Under the pieces are notes generated by a model. It saw only the letters and a list, made by a program, of their open reading frames with translations, was not told where the DNA came from and did no database searches. DNA of 64,000 nt, taken from positions 71,027,001-71,091,000 of the forward strand of contig NC_071670.1 of NCBI RefSeq assembly GCF_028554725.1, written 5' to 3'. The position numbers and the translations under genes are program-made. Shown in pieces: positions 49,401-61,957 of the stretch (the first letter of the stretch is position 1; each line of letters begins with the position of its first letter). The DNA comes from Zeugodacus cucurbitae (Eukaryota > Arthropoda > Insecta > Diptera > Tephritidae).

Positions 49401-52400
49401 AGTCTGAAGGAAGACGCACAGCCAAATCATTTCACCACACAGAAACACACCAATCACCACATAATCAAAAGCACCACACTGATACGTTACATTCACCTCA
49501 TCACGAGAGAGAACACCACACACACACACACACACACAAACATACACATACATCAACATGATGACACCACTCAGCACAAAAGTTCAACAAAAAGGAACGA
49601 GAAAGGATCTCGCGCCACCTTTCGTCGATACGTAGCCGATCGTTAAGCACCTCCGTTTTTCGCAGCATCACGGTTATCAATATATAATACATTTTTTATA
49701 TACATATATTAACATTTTGAAAACAAACATTGTCATAACAATTCATCAAACATATAAATCATATATAACTTTCATTTGTATAACATCGCCAATTTTTTAT
49801 TAAATACCCTTTATAACGATTCGGAATCAATTGTGTTTTCTCTTAAAGTAAGAATCGAAAGTGAACACTACGGTGAGTATTTGTACAATAATGATTTTCG
49901 TTAGTCTATTGGAATTTACAATGAAGCAAATTTTCAGATATTCATATTTTTCACAATTAAGTTGAGAATATGAAGCTCAAAATCTTACAAACACTTAAAA
50001 AAATAAATTTTTTTCTTAGAAAGTTCATACTCACCACACTCATAATTTCACACATATGCTTATGACTGCGACTTCCCAGGCCAACAACCTCTGCGTATTT
50101 ATAGACATCATTAAATTCTAAATTTTTTTATATTTTTTACGGCAACAGCAGAGTAAATCATCCATGCAGCCAAATTTAGACCCAAACAAACTCGAATTTC
50201 GAACACGTACCCAATTTGCAATTGCTCGAGTGAATTTCAATCAATCGAGAATACAGACACACACACTCACACCGAAAAAATGCCAGCACCAAGAAGCAGA
50301 CAGCCTCCGACTTTGAGATCCATCTAGCAAAGCTCAAAGCGAACAACAACACGAACGTAGAAGCGAGTATCGAAATAACAACAAATACATACAAAAATGC
50401 TCAGCATTCAGCGTGCCTCAAGCAATTGATAATCAAGTACACGTGTTGCCAAGAGCAATCGATGAGTACGGCCAGAGGCCCAAATGATAAAATGTGACAA
50501 CAATGACATCATCAAATCGTCAGCGGACAGTGGATGGTGGTTGGTGGTTGGTGATGTCAACTACACTTGAAACTGCATAAAATAGTGGTGGTAACTGCCC
50601 AAAGAAACAAACAACAACAATAATACTAAGAAAAAGCGTGCGTTGAGTGCAATGGACGACAATAATGTCATCAAGGAAGAGCAACTGACCATCGTTGTCT
50701 ATCGATTATTGCACAATTGACTGGACAACTCAACCGGCAGCAGGTTGCTTAGTCATTGAAGGGAGCAAACGGCTTTTATAGTTATGAAAGAGAGAGGAAA
50801 AGCAGAAGTTATGACAGCCGTTTATGAGTTTGAAACAGTTTGATGTCTATAAGTGGGTTTGTGACACCGTCTCATTGGAGTCTTTAATTATTAACAGATT
50901 TGGAAAATATCAAACTCCTCAAATTAAAAAAGAAAATTAAATTTTTTGAATTAATTTTAAAAGTAAATTTTTAAATTTCAGAATCCCAAGCTAACACCGC
51001 TAAAATAAATAAGAGATACAAACATATATTTCCACCCAACGCTAATGAAGATTGAATACACTGAATGGACATTGTTCGGCTCGGCTCCTCGGCAGCCTAA
51101 TCGAATGCATTGATAAACGAAATTATGATAAATCAATGCCAAAAGTTTATTTTGTACATTTTCTTGCACTTATGTATTGTAGACGACTACGACTACGACT
51201 GCTCCAGCTCACTTCGCTGCGCGCCCACATGTAGGCTACACTCTGGAGCAGGAGGAGCTGTCGCTACAGAATTTTTATCAAAAGCAAAAGTTTCCGCTTC
51301 CCCAGCGTGAAATTTTCGTAGGGAAACTGTGTGAAGTCGCTAATGTTGCCGCTTCAATAACAACAACTCAACGCTGGTATTGGTGTTGTTGTGCGAGGAA
51401 TATGTTTAATGGCTTTCTAGATAAGACTACCTCATCCCAAAGCACTTTTTTGCCGGTAAATCTATTAAGACTACTTCATCAGCTAAGATGCATGAAATTA
51501 TCAGAGTGTAGGCAAAATTTACTTGGCGGACGTCATCCATCATTTAAGAATCGTTAAGACTTTATGAAAATTTGTATTTTACTTTTTCCTTCGTTTTTTT
51601 TTTTTTGCTTTCATTTATTACAAAAATCCTGAGTTTATGAGCATAGGAACAGATTGGTGAAAATATGGCCTAAATGTGGCTGGTTCATTGAACTAAAGTG
51701 AATTAAAAATTGTCATCATCTTGAGGCTCTCGGATATTGAGTTCGGATTAACAGAGATTTCAGTTGATGAACTCCGTAATTAAGGAAAAATAAAAGTGGA
51801 ATTATCAGAGAATTTAGCAGTTTAGCAGAAGGGAGAAAGTGTCTTCACTTCATAACAATGTTTTTAATTATTCCAGGGCTTCTAGTAACAATACAATGAA
51901 CCAAAGGGAATGGTTCCGAAAGGTGAAATGTTCGAAAGAAGAAAGATCATGCTATAAAAGGTTTTGCTATAAGAATAAAGGAGGAAAATATATGGACAGA
52001 GAGTCAGACGGCATTACTGTCTTTGTCGTCCCCAAAGATTAATTCAAGCGTAGTCAAGAACTGCTAGATGGTTTGAGCTTACTTGTGGAAAAATTCCTCG
52101 TGTCCATAATGTGGGTTCCCGACCATAGGAAATGAAAAAGAAGACGTGTTGGAAATTTCAGGAACCCCATTTTATCTAATCTTATCATTCTTTCGAAATG
52201 CTCTCTCTTCCGGCTGACTCGAAATGAAGCTTCAACAGGAGAATAATACTTTCCTCGCCATCAATCAACTGGAACGCAATCAAAGGAGTTCATTTAGAGT
52301 ACAACAAACAAACATTTAACAACAACAAATTAAACCAAAATAATAATAATACAGTGAATGCATTTCAAAGCCCCACCAATGGGCAAATAAAAAGGAAAAT

Positions 52401-53171
52401 GTAGAAAACATTTGATTATCCCAAGCATTTGCCAAGAAATTCGTCAAAATGTCAGACAGACATGATAAATGCACAGACCCCCTCATATACTCGTACAACC
52501 TGATGCAACCAGCTTCCTTGTGTTTTGCTTAGCAAATAAAGTACTTTGAAAAGTTACTTCCAACAACAACAACAACAAATGCAACGGAGAATACAGAAAG
52601 CTTGCCAAGAATATGCCAAGTGTTTCGAGGCAATCCGCCATCGCTTCTGTGTCTGCTTCCAGCTACTGCCGCTGCTGCTGCCACTGACAGATGCATGAAA
52701 TTTCACGCAACTTGCCACATATGCAGCAAAGCAGCAGCGCTTGCAACACAATCAGCATATGCGGCATGCAATTTTACGATTTCTTTATTTCTTGGCAGGC
52801 GACGTGATGAACGTGAACACTCGCACAACTCCACGGAATAAAAATTTAACAAATACGTAATAGAAACAGTTGATATAGTCATATGCCAAGCGAATGGGGG
52901 AAGACAGATTTGGTTCAGCAACTAGCATCGCGTAGGGTACGTCTGCTTTCGCCCTCGTATTCTTTACAGCTAAGTAGAATGTTGATGAATTGCCGCCGCA
53001 AGCAACAACGAAATTTGCTTTGCCGAAATGAATTGCTGATCAGAGTCAGCGTTGCTGCTGCAATAGCCAAGTAAATAAATGAGAATCAAAGCGAAATAAT
53101 ATAAATTGCCTACTTCGTTATTTCGCCGGCGGGCAGATACAGGGTGACGGAATATGAATGTACGAATTTTT
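49401..53171. other. Noncoding stretch with simple repeats
   Basis: A CA run lies at 49,514-49,538. CAA/CAG runs are at 52,318-52,328, 52,563-52,577 and 52,720-52,737. No exon is supported: the short frames have no recognisable products. Confidence 0.45.
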
Positions 53172-54432
53172 TATACTCTCGCAACAAAGTTGCTAAGAGA
53201 GTATTATAGTTTTGTTCACATAACGGTTGTTTGTAAGTCTTGAAACTAAACGAGTTAGATCCTGTCTGTCCGTGCAACGGATAACTTGAGTAAAAATTGA
53301 GATATCTTAACAAAACTTGGAACACGTATTCCTTGGCACCCCGAGGAGGTTACTTTCGAAAATGGGCAAAACTAAGAAGGGGCATATTTGGAAGTAATTT
53401 TTTTGGGAAAGTGGACGTGGCCCCCCCCCCCCCCCAAATGGGTTATTTGTTTGGTTAAACTTTCTTCAGTCGGTTCTCATACGTACCCCACCACACACCA
53501 TGAAAATAGTTGAAATCGGATAATAACCACGCCCACCTCCCATACAAAGGTTAGGTTGAGAGTTACTAAAGTAGGTTAACTCACTAACGAAAAACGACAA
53601 AAACACTAAATCTGCACTCAGATTTTTTTACAAAATGAAAAATAGGCGTGGCATCGCCCACACTATGAGTCAAAAACCATATCTCAGGAACTACTCGACA
53701 GATTTCAATGAAATTCGGTATATAATATTTTATTGGCACCCTGATAACACGGATAAAAAATGGGCAAAATCGGTTCACAACCACGACTACTTTCCTTATA
53801 ACTCAATTTTGAAATCCATCTTATTCCTTCACTTTATAATGTAAACATAAGGAACCAATGAAGATAGCGGAATAAAACTTTACACAATTAGTGCATATCA
53901 TCTCTGGTTTCACTTGTGAAAAAATTGTCGAAAACGGACTATAACTTTTCAAGGCCCCAGATATCGAACATGTTGATCTCAGCGCCTAAGGGTAAATTTG
54001 AACCGAAAATTTCAGATAATTTAATGTAATTCAGAGGAAATTGTTTTCTTCTAATAGTGTGTCTCTTTTCCAAAAATTATTAAAATTGGGTCATAACATC
54101 TCCTAGCTCCCCTGTACCTAATTATAGGTTTTTCAAAAATACTGTGGCTTTATTCCGCATATACATATGTATTGGTTAATATGTGAGATATCTTAGCAAA
54201 ATTAAGTGAGCGTATAGTCTTGGATATAGTGTACCTTGCTGGTGAAAATGAATGAAATCGGTTCAGGAATTACCTCAGCCCTCATATACTATATATACTG
54301 ATTTTCGTTATTGTATTAAACTTTATTCCGAATTTATGGGTAAATTTGTGTGTTATCTAAATTAAATTTCTTTAATAAATTGCGAGAGTATAAAATGTTC
54401 GGTTGCACCCGCATTTAGCCTTTCCTTACTTG
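53172..54432 (+). mobile_element. HINE family A, near-complete reference copy (1.26 kb)
   Basis: The 5' tip TATACTCTCGCAACAAAG folds with GTTGC and GAGAGTA into a hairpin. At the other end TTGCGAGAGTATA is the complement of the 5' tip. It is followed by a hairpin GTTCGG with a decayed partner (CCGCAT where other copies have CCGAAC), then TTAGCC and TTTCCTTACTTG. The element is flanked by T runs on both sides. Subterminal inverted repeats, a 3' hairpin and insertion between Ts are the known features of Helentron-associated elements (HINEs), the group that includes INE-1/DINE-1. There is no coding capacity. A 15-base C run at 53,421-53,435 is unusual for the family. Confidence 0.75.
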
Positions 54433-54599
54433 TTTTTTGGAATATTTTTAAATATTGTTATTTATTTTCTAAAAATCGAAAAAATTTGAATACAACAAGT
54501 AGGGCTAAGGTTGGGTATATATATTTACATTTATAGCACAGAAACACTCTGAACTTCTTTAAAATATCTGTGATATTTACCATTATAAATAATATATAC

Positions 54600-54780
54600 A
54601 AGTTTGTTCCGATATTTTCATTGGTTCCTGATATATACATATGTATATTGTAAAGGGAAGAGATCCGACAGAATTCAAAATCGGAAAGTAGGCGTGGTTG
54701 TTAACCGATTTCGACCATTTTTCATCGGTAACATCAGAGTGTCAACAAAATATTATTAAAAGAGCTTCTGATATATGGTT
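54600..54780 (-). mobile_element. HINE family A, internal fragment in inverted orientation
   Basis: The minus strand reads GAAATCGGTTAACAACCACG and CCTACTTTCCGATTTTGAA, then GGAACCAATGAAAATATCGG. These match 53,770-53,865 of the neighbouring full copy in the same order. It lies about 170 bp beyond that copy, in the opposite orientation. Confidence 0.6.
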
Positions 54781-55939
54781 TTTTATTTTCAAGCAAATCC
54801 TTTATTAAAAACATATGTATGCCTCTTGCAGCACCCTGTACTGTTAAATAACCTATTTAAGCCAATATTTATTTATGTTATGTGTTTGTGCAGGCAAATA
54901 ATTTGTAAATTGCTTAGAAAATTTTATTGCTTTCATAAGCATAAACATTATAGTCATCCAGGATATTCTCGATAAATAAACATTTATTCTTTTCACTTTA
55001 TTTACATACACACATAAATCCGGATGTGTGTGTGTGCGTGCGTTTATCAGCGCTGCTTCGGGGCAATGAAATTATTATGCAACCTAATTCAAATGAGCCA
55101 GACTTGGTGAATGTGTCGCAGACGCACAGAACACAATGCAGCAAAACGAAAATAAGCAAATCAGCAGAGCTATAAAAACACCAATAACAACATAGCAAAA
55201 TCAGTCAAGCAGCGGCTGCAACAACAACAACGTGACGCTTATTCGCACACTTCCTGTCAACAACCAACAACAACACTCAGCAATAAAATATATTTACTTC
55301 GTCAGTTAGTCAGTCATTGAAGCGAATGCGCTTGGCCACCGCTTCTCACATGCGCGCCAGGCGCCCACCGACGCTCACCAAAAGAAATGCTGCGTTCCGG
55401 TTGGGGTCCGGGTGCAGGTCGGCCATGTGGCAACACTCTTTGTGTTGTTGATCTTTGTGTGTTTGTTTGATATGGCTTTTATGTTATTGCTTGATTTCGT
55501 TTGTGCCTGCACAGCAGTACCCAATGACGGTTGATTGTATGTCCGCAAAATATTTGCATAATAAATGTGAGGTTATGAATAAATTATTGACGCTTGAATG
55601 TCGGTTATTCGATACTTTGAAGCACAATGTGTTACGCGCAAGTGAAATCATACATACATACATTTATTTATTTGGATATGCCGATGTGTTTCGTATTTAC
55701 TGTTTCCGCCATAATTCTGCCGACTTTTGTTGTTATTCGATATGTCAAGTCGAAGTTTATGCAGTTCAACGTTGGTGTTTGATGCTAAAATAAAGACTAC
55801 TAGTTGAATTTGTTCATGTCTTGAACTGCAATATTAAAGTCTCGAAGTTAGAACTATCCATATTTGCAACTTTCAATTCTTTCATGGAAATTCAAAAATT
55901 TGAATTTTTCTTTTTTCTCAATTGGAAATACCAAAACTC
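54781..55939. other. Noncoding stretch, no gene recognised
   Basis: AT-rich sequence with short CAA and GT runs. The 112-codon frame at 55,455-55,793 has no recognised domain. Confidence 0.45.
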
Positions 55940-56085
55940 GAAAACCTTAATGTCGTCTCATCGGATATCGATACAGTCCGCGGTTCTGCCCCATATATCA
56001 GAGTTTGGTTTTTGTTCGTCAAGAGAGGACTTTACTTTTCAATTGGCTAGTCAGTCCAACGTAGCATTTGTTGACAAGAGTGACT
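55940..56085 (-). pseudogene. RTE-like non-LTR retrotransposon fragment (copy 3)
   Basis: The plus strand reads TGTCGTCTCATCGGATATCG, CTGCCCCATATA, TTCGTCAAGAGAGGACTTTA, CAATTGGCTAGTCAGTCCAA and GTAGCATTTGTTGACAAGAG. In order these match the antisense of copy 1 at about 2,550-2,690. It covers only the segment around the YGAEAW and LANRCYFGLSRQL motifs and is degenerate, with no open frame left. Confidence 0.6.
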
Positions 56086-56205
56086 GAAATACCTCAGTTA
56101 TGAGCTCCCAGAAATCTACATTCCTTTTAAATCGTTAGGGACCGAAAGCCCTGCTTCTTTAAATTTCTCCCAGTGTTGGTTGCAGTGGCGTATGAGTAAT
56201 ATTTT

Positions 56206-56614
56206 ACAGATGAACTGATCTAAACAATTTTTTTGGAGATTAAACTATTTCTATGAACAATAACTCACACCAAATTTCGTGATGATATGAAGTAAAATGC
56301 GGAAGTTTTCCATACAAGCCCTTGATTCCGATCGTACGGTTTGTATGGCAACTATATAATATAGTGGTCCGATATCGGCAGTTCCGACAAATGAGCAGCT
56401 TCTTGAAGAGAAAATAACATCTGCAAAATTTCAAAACGATATCTTAAAAACTGAAGGACTAGTTCGTATATATACAGACAGACGGACATGGCTAAATCGA
56501 CTCAGTTCAACATACTGATCATTTATACATATATATACTTTATAGGGCCTCCGACGCTTCCTTCTGGGTGTTACAAACTTCTTGACAAACTTAATATACC
56601 CTGTTCAGGGTATA
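56206..56614 (-). mobile_element. HINE family B (INE-1/DINE-1-like), 3'-truncated copy
   Basis: On the minus strand it starts TATACCCTGAACAGGGTATA, a perfect hairpin. It then shows AGAAGGAAGCGTCGGAGGCC, TATAAAGTATATATATG, GGCTAAATCG/CCATGTCCGTCTG blocks, CTGAAGGACTAGTTCG in complement, and ATATCGGACCACTATAT. These match the complete copy at 15,982-16,436 almost throughout. It stops about 80 bp short of the 3' AGGGTATA and hairpin. Confidence 0.8.
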
Positions 56615-58599
56615 AAAATAATTTCTTTATTGAAAAATATTATTATATTATATTTATGTCATTATTACAAATATTTCCCTAATATTCAGCGTGTACTATA
56701 TCAGCACCTTTCAAAGTGAAGCAGGTATGCATTAGGGGCCCAGGCCAAATGTCTATGAAGTGTGCGGAATTAATTATCATCAAAATGATTTACTATATAA
56801 TTTAGTGCTTTTGACACTCACTCAGCATGCCACCAAATGGACTTCTTCAATTAATGCAACAACACATATATCCACAACGGCTGTCAAGCCGAATGTGCCA
56901 CCAATGCCACGCACATAAATTTGCCATCTTGACACGGTTTTGAATGAAAACGCAAACGTCAGCACAAACGCACGAATGCGTTGTTGTTGTTTCTGGTGGC
57001 ATGCAACATATGCAGCGGCGCACACTCAGCGAACGGATGTACCATATAACAACCGCAACAATGTGCGAGCTTGCAACGCTGTAGGCGCAGCCAGAACGGC
57101 CACAAAGAGGATGCGGCGGGAATAGCGGCAGTCACCTCACTCCCCGGCATGCCACCGTACGCGGCTTCAACAGTAGCAACTACTAAGCTGTGCTGCTCAG
57201 CACGGCCACTTCACTTACACGCCGCTTCAAGTTGAATTATGCCGCCTGACGCTGACATATTTGCCACTTAACGGCGTCGCACCCGAGGCAAAGTGCGGGC
57301 CGGGGTGTGCGGCAGTCAACAACAGCCACCGCCACCGCCGCCGCGCCACCGTGTGAGGCAAAGCCACCGAAGGAGTCGTCGCAATCGGCGCAAAATGCGC
57401 AATTAGGGTTTTGTGGTTGCAAGTGTAATGTTGCAAATGAATCAGAGAAAAACTAACACACGCACACACACACCCACACGCGAACAGCCAAAAGTGCAGC
57501 CGAAGTGTGTGCTGCTCGTTCGTTCGCCGTTGGTTCTTTGCGCACATCTTGAGCCTTCACTTGCACACGCATGCACAACAACAACAACAGCAGGCAGTCG
57601 GTGAAGCGCACTTGCCACATTTGCTACAATTTGCGGCAATTTACACTTAGCATTTGTGGCAGCTGCTAATGTGCAACACCCCTTACACCGAGCAATTATT
57701 ATTATTTGTGTGCGTTTTTGTTTTTGTTGTTGATGTTGTTGTTTTTTTTTTGCTTTCGCCACCATCCACTTGGCGGTGTTCGGTAATGGAAAAATCACTT
57801 GAGCTCATTTATAATTCAATTTCATGTACTCCAGTGGCACTTCAAGCGATTTGTTTGTTTGCTTGCTCGCATTATGATGATGATGATGATGGCACTGTTG
57901 TTGCTGTTGTTGTTGGTGCTTAGTTTGCACTAGCGCTGGCGTGAAATTAGTTGCATGTCATGTGCAGTGCTGTTGACTTAACAAATTGCAAGCGCATTGC
58001 AAGCGTGTGTGTGCTGATGACAAGCAAAGTGCGAATAGTTTAGTTATTACTTCTTCTCCTTCGGCGCTGGGTGCATGGCATGCCCTTGTTCATGTGTGTG
58101 TGTGTGTACGCAGTCGTGGCTGTAGCAGAATTTGATTAATGCAAGATTGAGTGTAAAGTGGCGAGTTACATAATTGCTGAATAAACATTTTAATTACAAT
58201 AATACTAACGGCTCTTAATGTAGTGGCTTAAATCTTAGCAAAGTTTATAACAAAAGTCAGCTACTGGTTTTAAGGAAGTTACGTATTCATCCATTCCTCA
58301 TCCTCAAGAGGTCTTAGACGAATTAAAAAAATATTTTCAGTAATTTCAATAAACACTATTCTTAAAAAATAACGGCATAAGCAAACTGTAAAATTTAAAA
58401 AGTCTAACAATCTTATAAATATGATCGGATTCCTTAGTCTAGATATCTGACCAAACTTAATCATAGCAAAACTTTCTTTATGAGTCCAACAGCTTTTCAT
58501 CTGTTCCAAAACACAATATCAAAACCAAAAAATTAAAATGATCGACTAATATAGGGAGGTTATTGCTATAGAATATAGTAAATTTCTTACAATGTTGAG
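56615..58599. other. Noncoding stretch, no gene recognised
   Basis: The segment 56,940-57,620 is GC-rich (GCCACC repeats near 57,325-57,352) with long overlapping frames on both strands and no recognised domain. A GAT run lies at 57,876-57,890 and a GTTGTT run at 57,896-57,914. Nothing else is identified. Confidence 0.45.
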
Positions 58600-58639
58600 G
58601 GGAATTCGCTAGCCTGAGGTTGCGATCCTTTGATCAGTC

Positions 58640-58835
58640 CTTGACCAGATAAATATCCGGATCCATTCCGGTTACATAAAACCGACTGTCATGGGCACGG
58701 ATACACAACAGGTCTTCTTCTTCTTCTACTTCTTGGCAGCTCCTGCAGTAATCATTGTCTGGTATCACCGGTTTGCTGGTATGTCTTCCAATCAGACAGT
58801 GACCTGTTAGCACTTCTACTAGAGTTCTTATATCA
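58640..58835 (-). pseudogene. jockey/R1-type retrotransposon ORF2 C-terminus, decayed
   Basis: The minus strand reads TLVEVLTGHCLIGRHTSK, then PVIPDNDYCRSCQEVEEEDL. The TGHCLIGRH motif and the CxxC knuckle are characteristic of the end of ORF2 in jockey- and R1-like elements. The sequence then degenerates. It continues the RNase H fragment at 59,291-59,775, from which it is separated by an RTE insertion. Confidence 0.65.
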
Positions 58836-58904
58836 TTCCTTTAAAATTTCAGTAATAATCAATAATCAATATCACCCGCGCCGTTAGTTCTGCTTTTTTC
58901 AGAC

Positions 58905-59290
58905 CGGATAAGGAAGCGGATCGAATGGTCTGGTGGTCTTCTGTCATCAAACTAACAGCCAGCACATTCGTGTCTTGGCTCCCATGGAAACAGCATCAAC
59001 TACACCAACAATGGAAATCCAACCCAAGCTCACACTTGCCAACAGGTGCTACTTTGAATTTGGATTGAAAAATAAAGTCTTCTCTTGACGAACAAAAACC
59101 AATATCTACAAGGCGCTCATTATTCCCGTGCAGCTTTATGGTATAAAGGCGTGTACGATATCAACATCCGATGAGACGACTCTAGGAGTTTTCGAGAGAA
59201 AGGTTTTGCAAAGGATTTATGGACACTTGAACATTGGCAACGGCGAATACCGCAGTCGATTGAACAATGAGCTGTATGAGTTATAACCAT
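58905..59290 (+). pseudogene. RTE-like non-LTR retrotransposon fragment (copy 4), nested
   Basis: The plus strand follows copies 1 and 2 with deletions: GGAAGCGGATCGAATGG (the EAKRMG region), a HIRVLAP/SHV region, ACTTGCCAACAGGTGCTACT, TGACGAACAAAAACC, TTATTCCCGTGCAGCTTTAT, then GAGACGACTCTAGGAGTTTT to GGCAACGGCGAATACCGCAG. It has several frame disruptions and ends after the NDELYEL region. It interrupts a jockey/R1-type remnant on the opposite strand. Confidence 0.7.
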
Positions 59291-59775
59291 AGTGAGTGCA
59301 GTTAAATCTATGACTTGCATAGCAATTAAATGTCTACAAGTAGCCAAAGGCATGCCCCTTTTAATTAGAATCCAACAGCATCAACAACCTTATCTGGCTA
59401 ACTCATCTGATTCACAGTTACCTGGAACATCAGTATGTCCAGGGACCCATTGCAGGTTTATCGTTAAAAAGGGAACTAGTTCGACTAATGGCTCACGACA
59501 TTCTTTCACTAAATGCGAAAAGACTCTAAGAGGCTTTATTAATTTAAAACTTTTTGAATTCAATTTTCTTTGTCAATACGAGAAGGACTGTCTTGATTTC
59601 AGTGATCTTCGCTTAAAAGACACTGCAATGATGTGGTAGTCGGAAAGCGATTCTGGTATCTAAAAAGTCACCACCTTCAACTCATTTATCTAGTTTCGAT
59701 CCGTCCATATAGATACTTATATCCGTGTATTTGTCCACCTCGTCCCCATCCCACTCCGCTCTAGTGATATTCAGG
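59291..59775 (-). pseudogene. jockey/R1-type retrotransposon RNase H domain, decayed
   Basis: The minus strand begins near 59,772 with WDGDEVDKYTDISIYMDGSK, where the YMDGSK segment stands for the catalytic YTDGSK. A diverged RIAFRLPHHCSVF stretch follows. Near 59,450 it reads WVPGHTDVPGNCESDELAR and a stop, then MPLATCRHLIAMQ. Order and spacing match the RNase H domain that closes ORF2 in jockey/R1-like elements. Several stops and frameshifts show it is dead. The reverse transcriptase upstream is not recognisable. Confidence 0.7.
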
Positions 59776-61951
59776 GCCGTTTTTAGATTTGATTCTTATG
59801 AATTACAGAGAAGGTTAATACATGGTTGGAATCCTTTTCAAAAATGTATGCTCTTGATCCATATCTTTTCCATATTCTTTTCAAACAAAATTTTCTTATA
59901 AAAATTGTGAGATTTTAAAGAATAAATTATATCACATCCGAAATGCAAACGAAAACCCACAAGTACTTAAGCATTTTAAAGGCTCTCAGTTGACTACCGC
60001 TTTAAGCTTGATTAAATGTTGGAATAACCGCTGTATGTGCATATGTTAAATCTTAAATCTCATAAATGCCGCATATTTACAACACAAACATTGTGTGTAT
60101 GTATGTGTGTATGTAGCACGAGCATAAATACTGCTCAAGTATGTAATGCGCACACAAGCCGAAGTTTACTCAAGCTTCAACAAATGCAAACCAGCACTTC
60201 CCTTTCCGTTTGCAATTATTTAAAAGAGCAAGTATGCACACACACACACGCACACACATATGCAACGCCTGTGAAAGTTTATTTTCCATATTAATAATTC
60301 ACTTTTGATGCACATAAATATATCAGCAACTTAACCGCATGGCATCGCATCGCATAGCATGCCGATGACAGCAACAAGCTTCGCATTGCATTTGGGTTTG
60401 ACTTGAGGTTAAAAAGTGCAGGCCTGCTTCGCAGCCCCACCAACAACATATATGCATGTGTGGGTGACAGCCACAGCTTTAGCTGGCGCTCGTTGTGAGC
60501 CGGGCAAGTTTAAATATGTTGCTGCCACTGCTACCTGACGACCTGTCAGCCAATTCCACGTTAAGTCAACGATACAACTGCAACAATAACAGCAAAAACA
60601 ACAACAGCAAATGGAAATTTTCACTGTTGCTGACAATGAAAGTGAAGTTGACATTGAGGTTGCAACATGTTGAACGTCATTGTTATTGCAGTTGTTGGCT
60701 TGATTTGAGCTTGTTGCAACAGTCTTTGCTTGTGTTGTCGCTGTTAAAAATTATGTTGATATTTACATTAATGATGACAATCATTCTTCTGCTGATTTTG
60801 ACATTTTGCAGAATGTCATTTACTCGCCGCTCGTTGTTGCTTTTGCCGCTCGACTGTCAGTGATTTTATTTGCGACATTTATGATGAAATTGTTAGTGTC
60901 ACATAGTTAAGCGTGCATTTGCAGTGGCTGGTAGTTGTTGTAGAATAATCGTTGTAATTTTGCGATGTCTTAGTTCACAAGTTCGGTTATTTTTGTCTTG
61001 TCATACCGAGGTTTGCTTGTCTTCGATTCTGGTAGTGTTGGTATAGACGCTACGGAAGATGTACTTCTAAAGACACTGCTTTAATCTAGACCCTCATTGC
61101 TAGAATAAGTAGTAAGTCAGTTATAGAGAGGTATATGTGTAGTCTAAAATTTTTACTCAACTTTATTAATATTGTCAAGATAACTTTCTACAACATCACT
61201 CCATTAGCACCTGAGAAATAATAATATTTCTCATATTTAACTTTGCCTAAGATAATTTTGTTTTACTTATCTAGAAAATCTTTCCATATATGTTTGATAG
61301 GTAAGGTTAATTTTAAAAGCCTATTGCGACAAGGTGCAAATTTTTAAAAGTAAGTAGTTCCGCAGACATCTTGCGTTCCACTCTAGGCCAAATGGAGCTC
61401 GTTCCCAGCTCCAGAAATAGAAACCACGAGTGCTCTTTCTTGCGAGCTGATCCGTTCTGCAGTTCTCAGCGAGTCCATTGAGACCCGATACTTAAACAAG
61501 ACCGATATAAAAATAAAATGGCTTTACAGTATGAATAATTGCAGCTCTATCCTCTGCAGCTCATCCCTGAAGGATGCTACACTTCTTCGGAGCAATTCAT
61601 TTACCGCTATCTTAATTGCAGACATATCTACTCGAAAGGCCGTGTAATGGTAACATGAAACTAAGCCTTAGGAAAGTTCCTTCCTCCTTGACTCGCGGCT
61701 TCCGTCTGAGAAGGAGCCGCTAAGACTTAGCGCTGCGACACAATAGCCGATGCTTTCACTTCTGAACGTTCTAGCTTGGAAGCCTTCGTAGAACCTGTTT
61801 CAGTGAGTCCAATAGAATAGTTTATGCTGCATCGCACCTGCCAGCAATTTCCACAGGCGCTATATGCTCAATTGCACACAGAGCTATTGTTCGCGTTGTC
61901 GGTAGATGTTTAATAACAAATTTTGAAAATATTGATCAATATTATTGAAGA
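59776..61951. other. Noncoding stretch, no gene recognised
   Basis: CA runs at 60,236-60,257 and CAA/CAG DNA at 60,570-60,612. The GC-richer part at 61,370-61,910 looks like old element or exon debris on either strand, but I find no readable frame. It is also the region downstream of the receptor gene. Confidence 0.4.
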
Positions 61952-61957
61952 TTTATT
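61952..61957 (-). terminator. Possible polyadenylation signal for the receptor gene
   Basis: TTTATT on the plus strand is AATAAA on the minus strand, about 370 bp after the stop codon at 62,326. I found no closer canonical hexamer, though weaker variants are possible. AATAAA is common in AT-rich DNA, so this is only a candidate. Confidence 0.3.

Noticed and set aside
56940..57620. GC-rich segment as a coding exon
   Set aside because: All three frames on both strands are partly open because of GC-rich repeats (GCCACC), and none gives a plausible protein.
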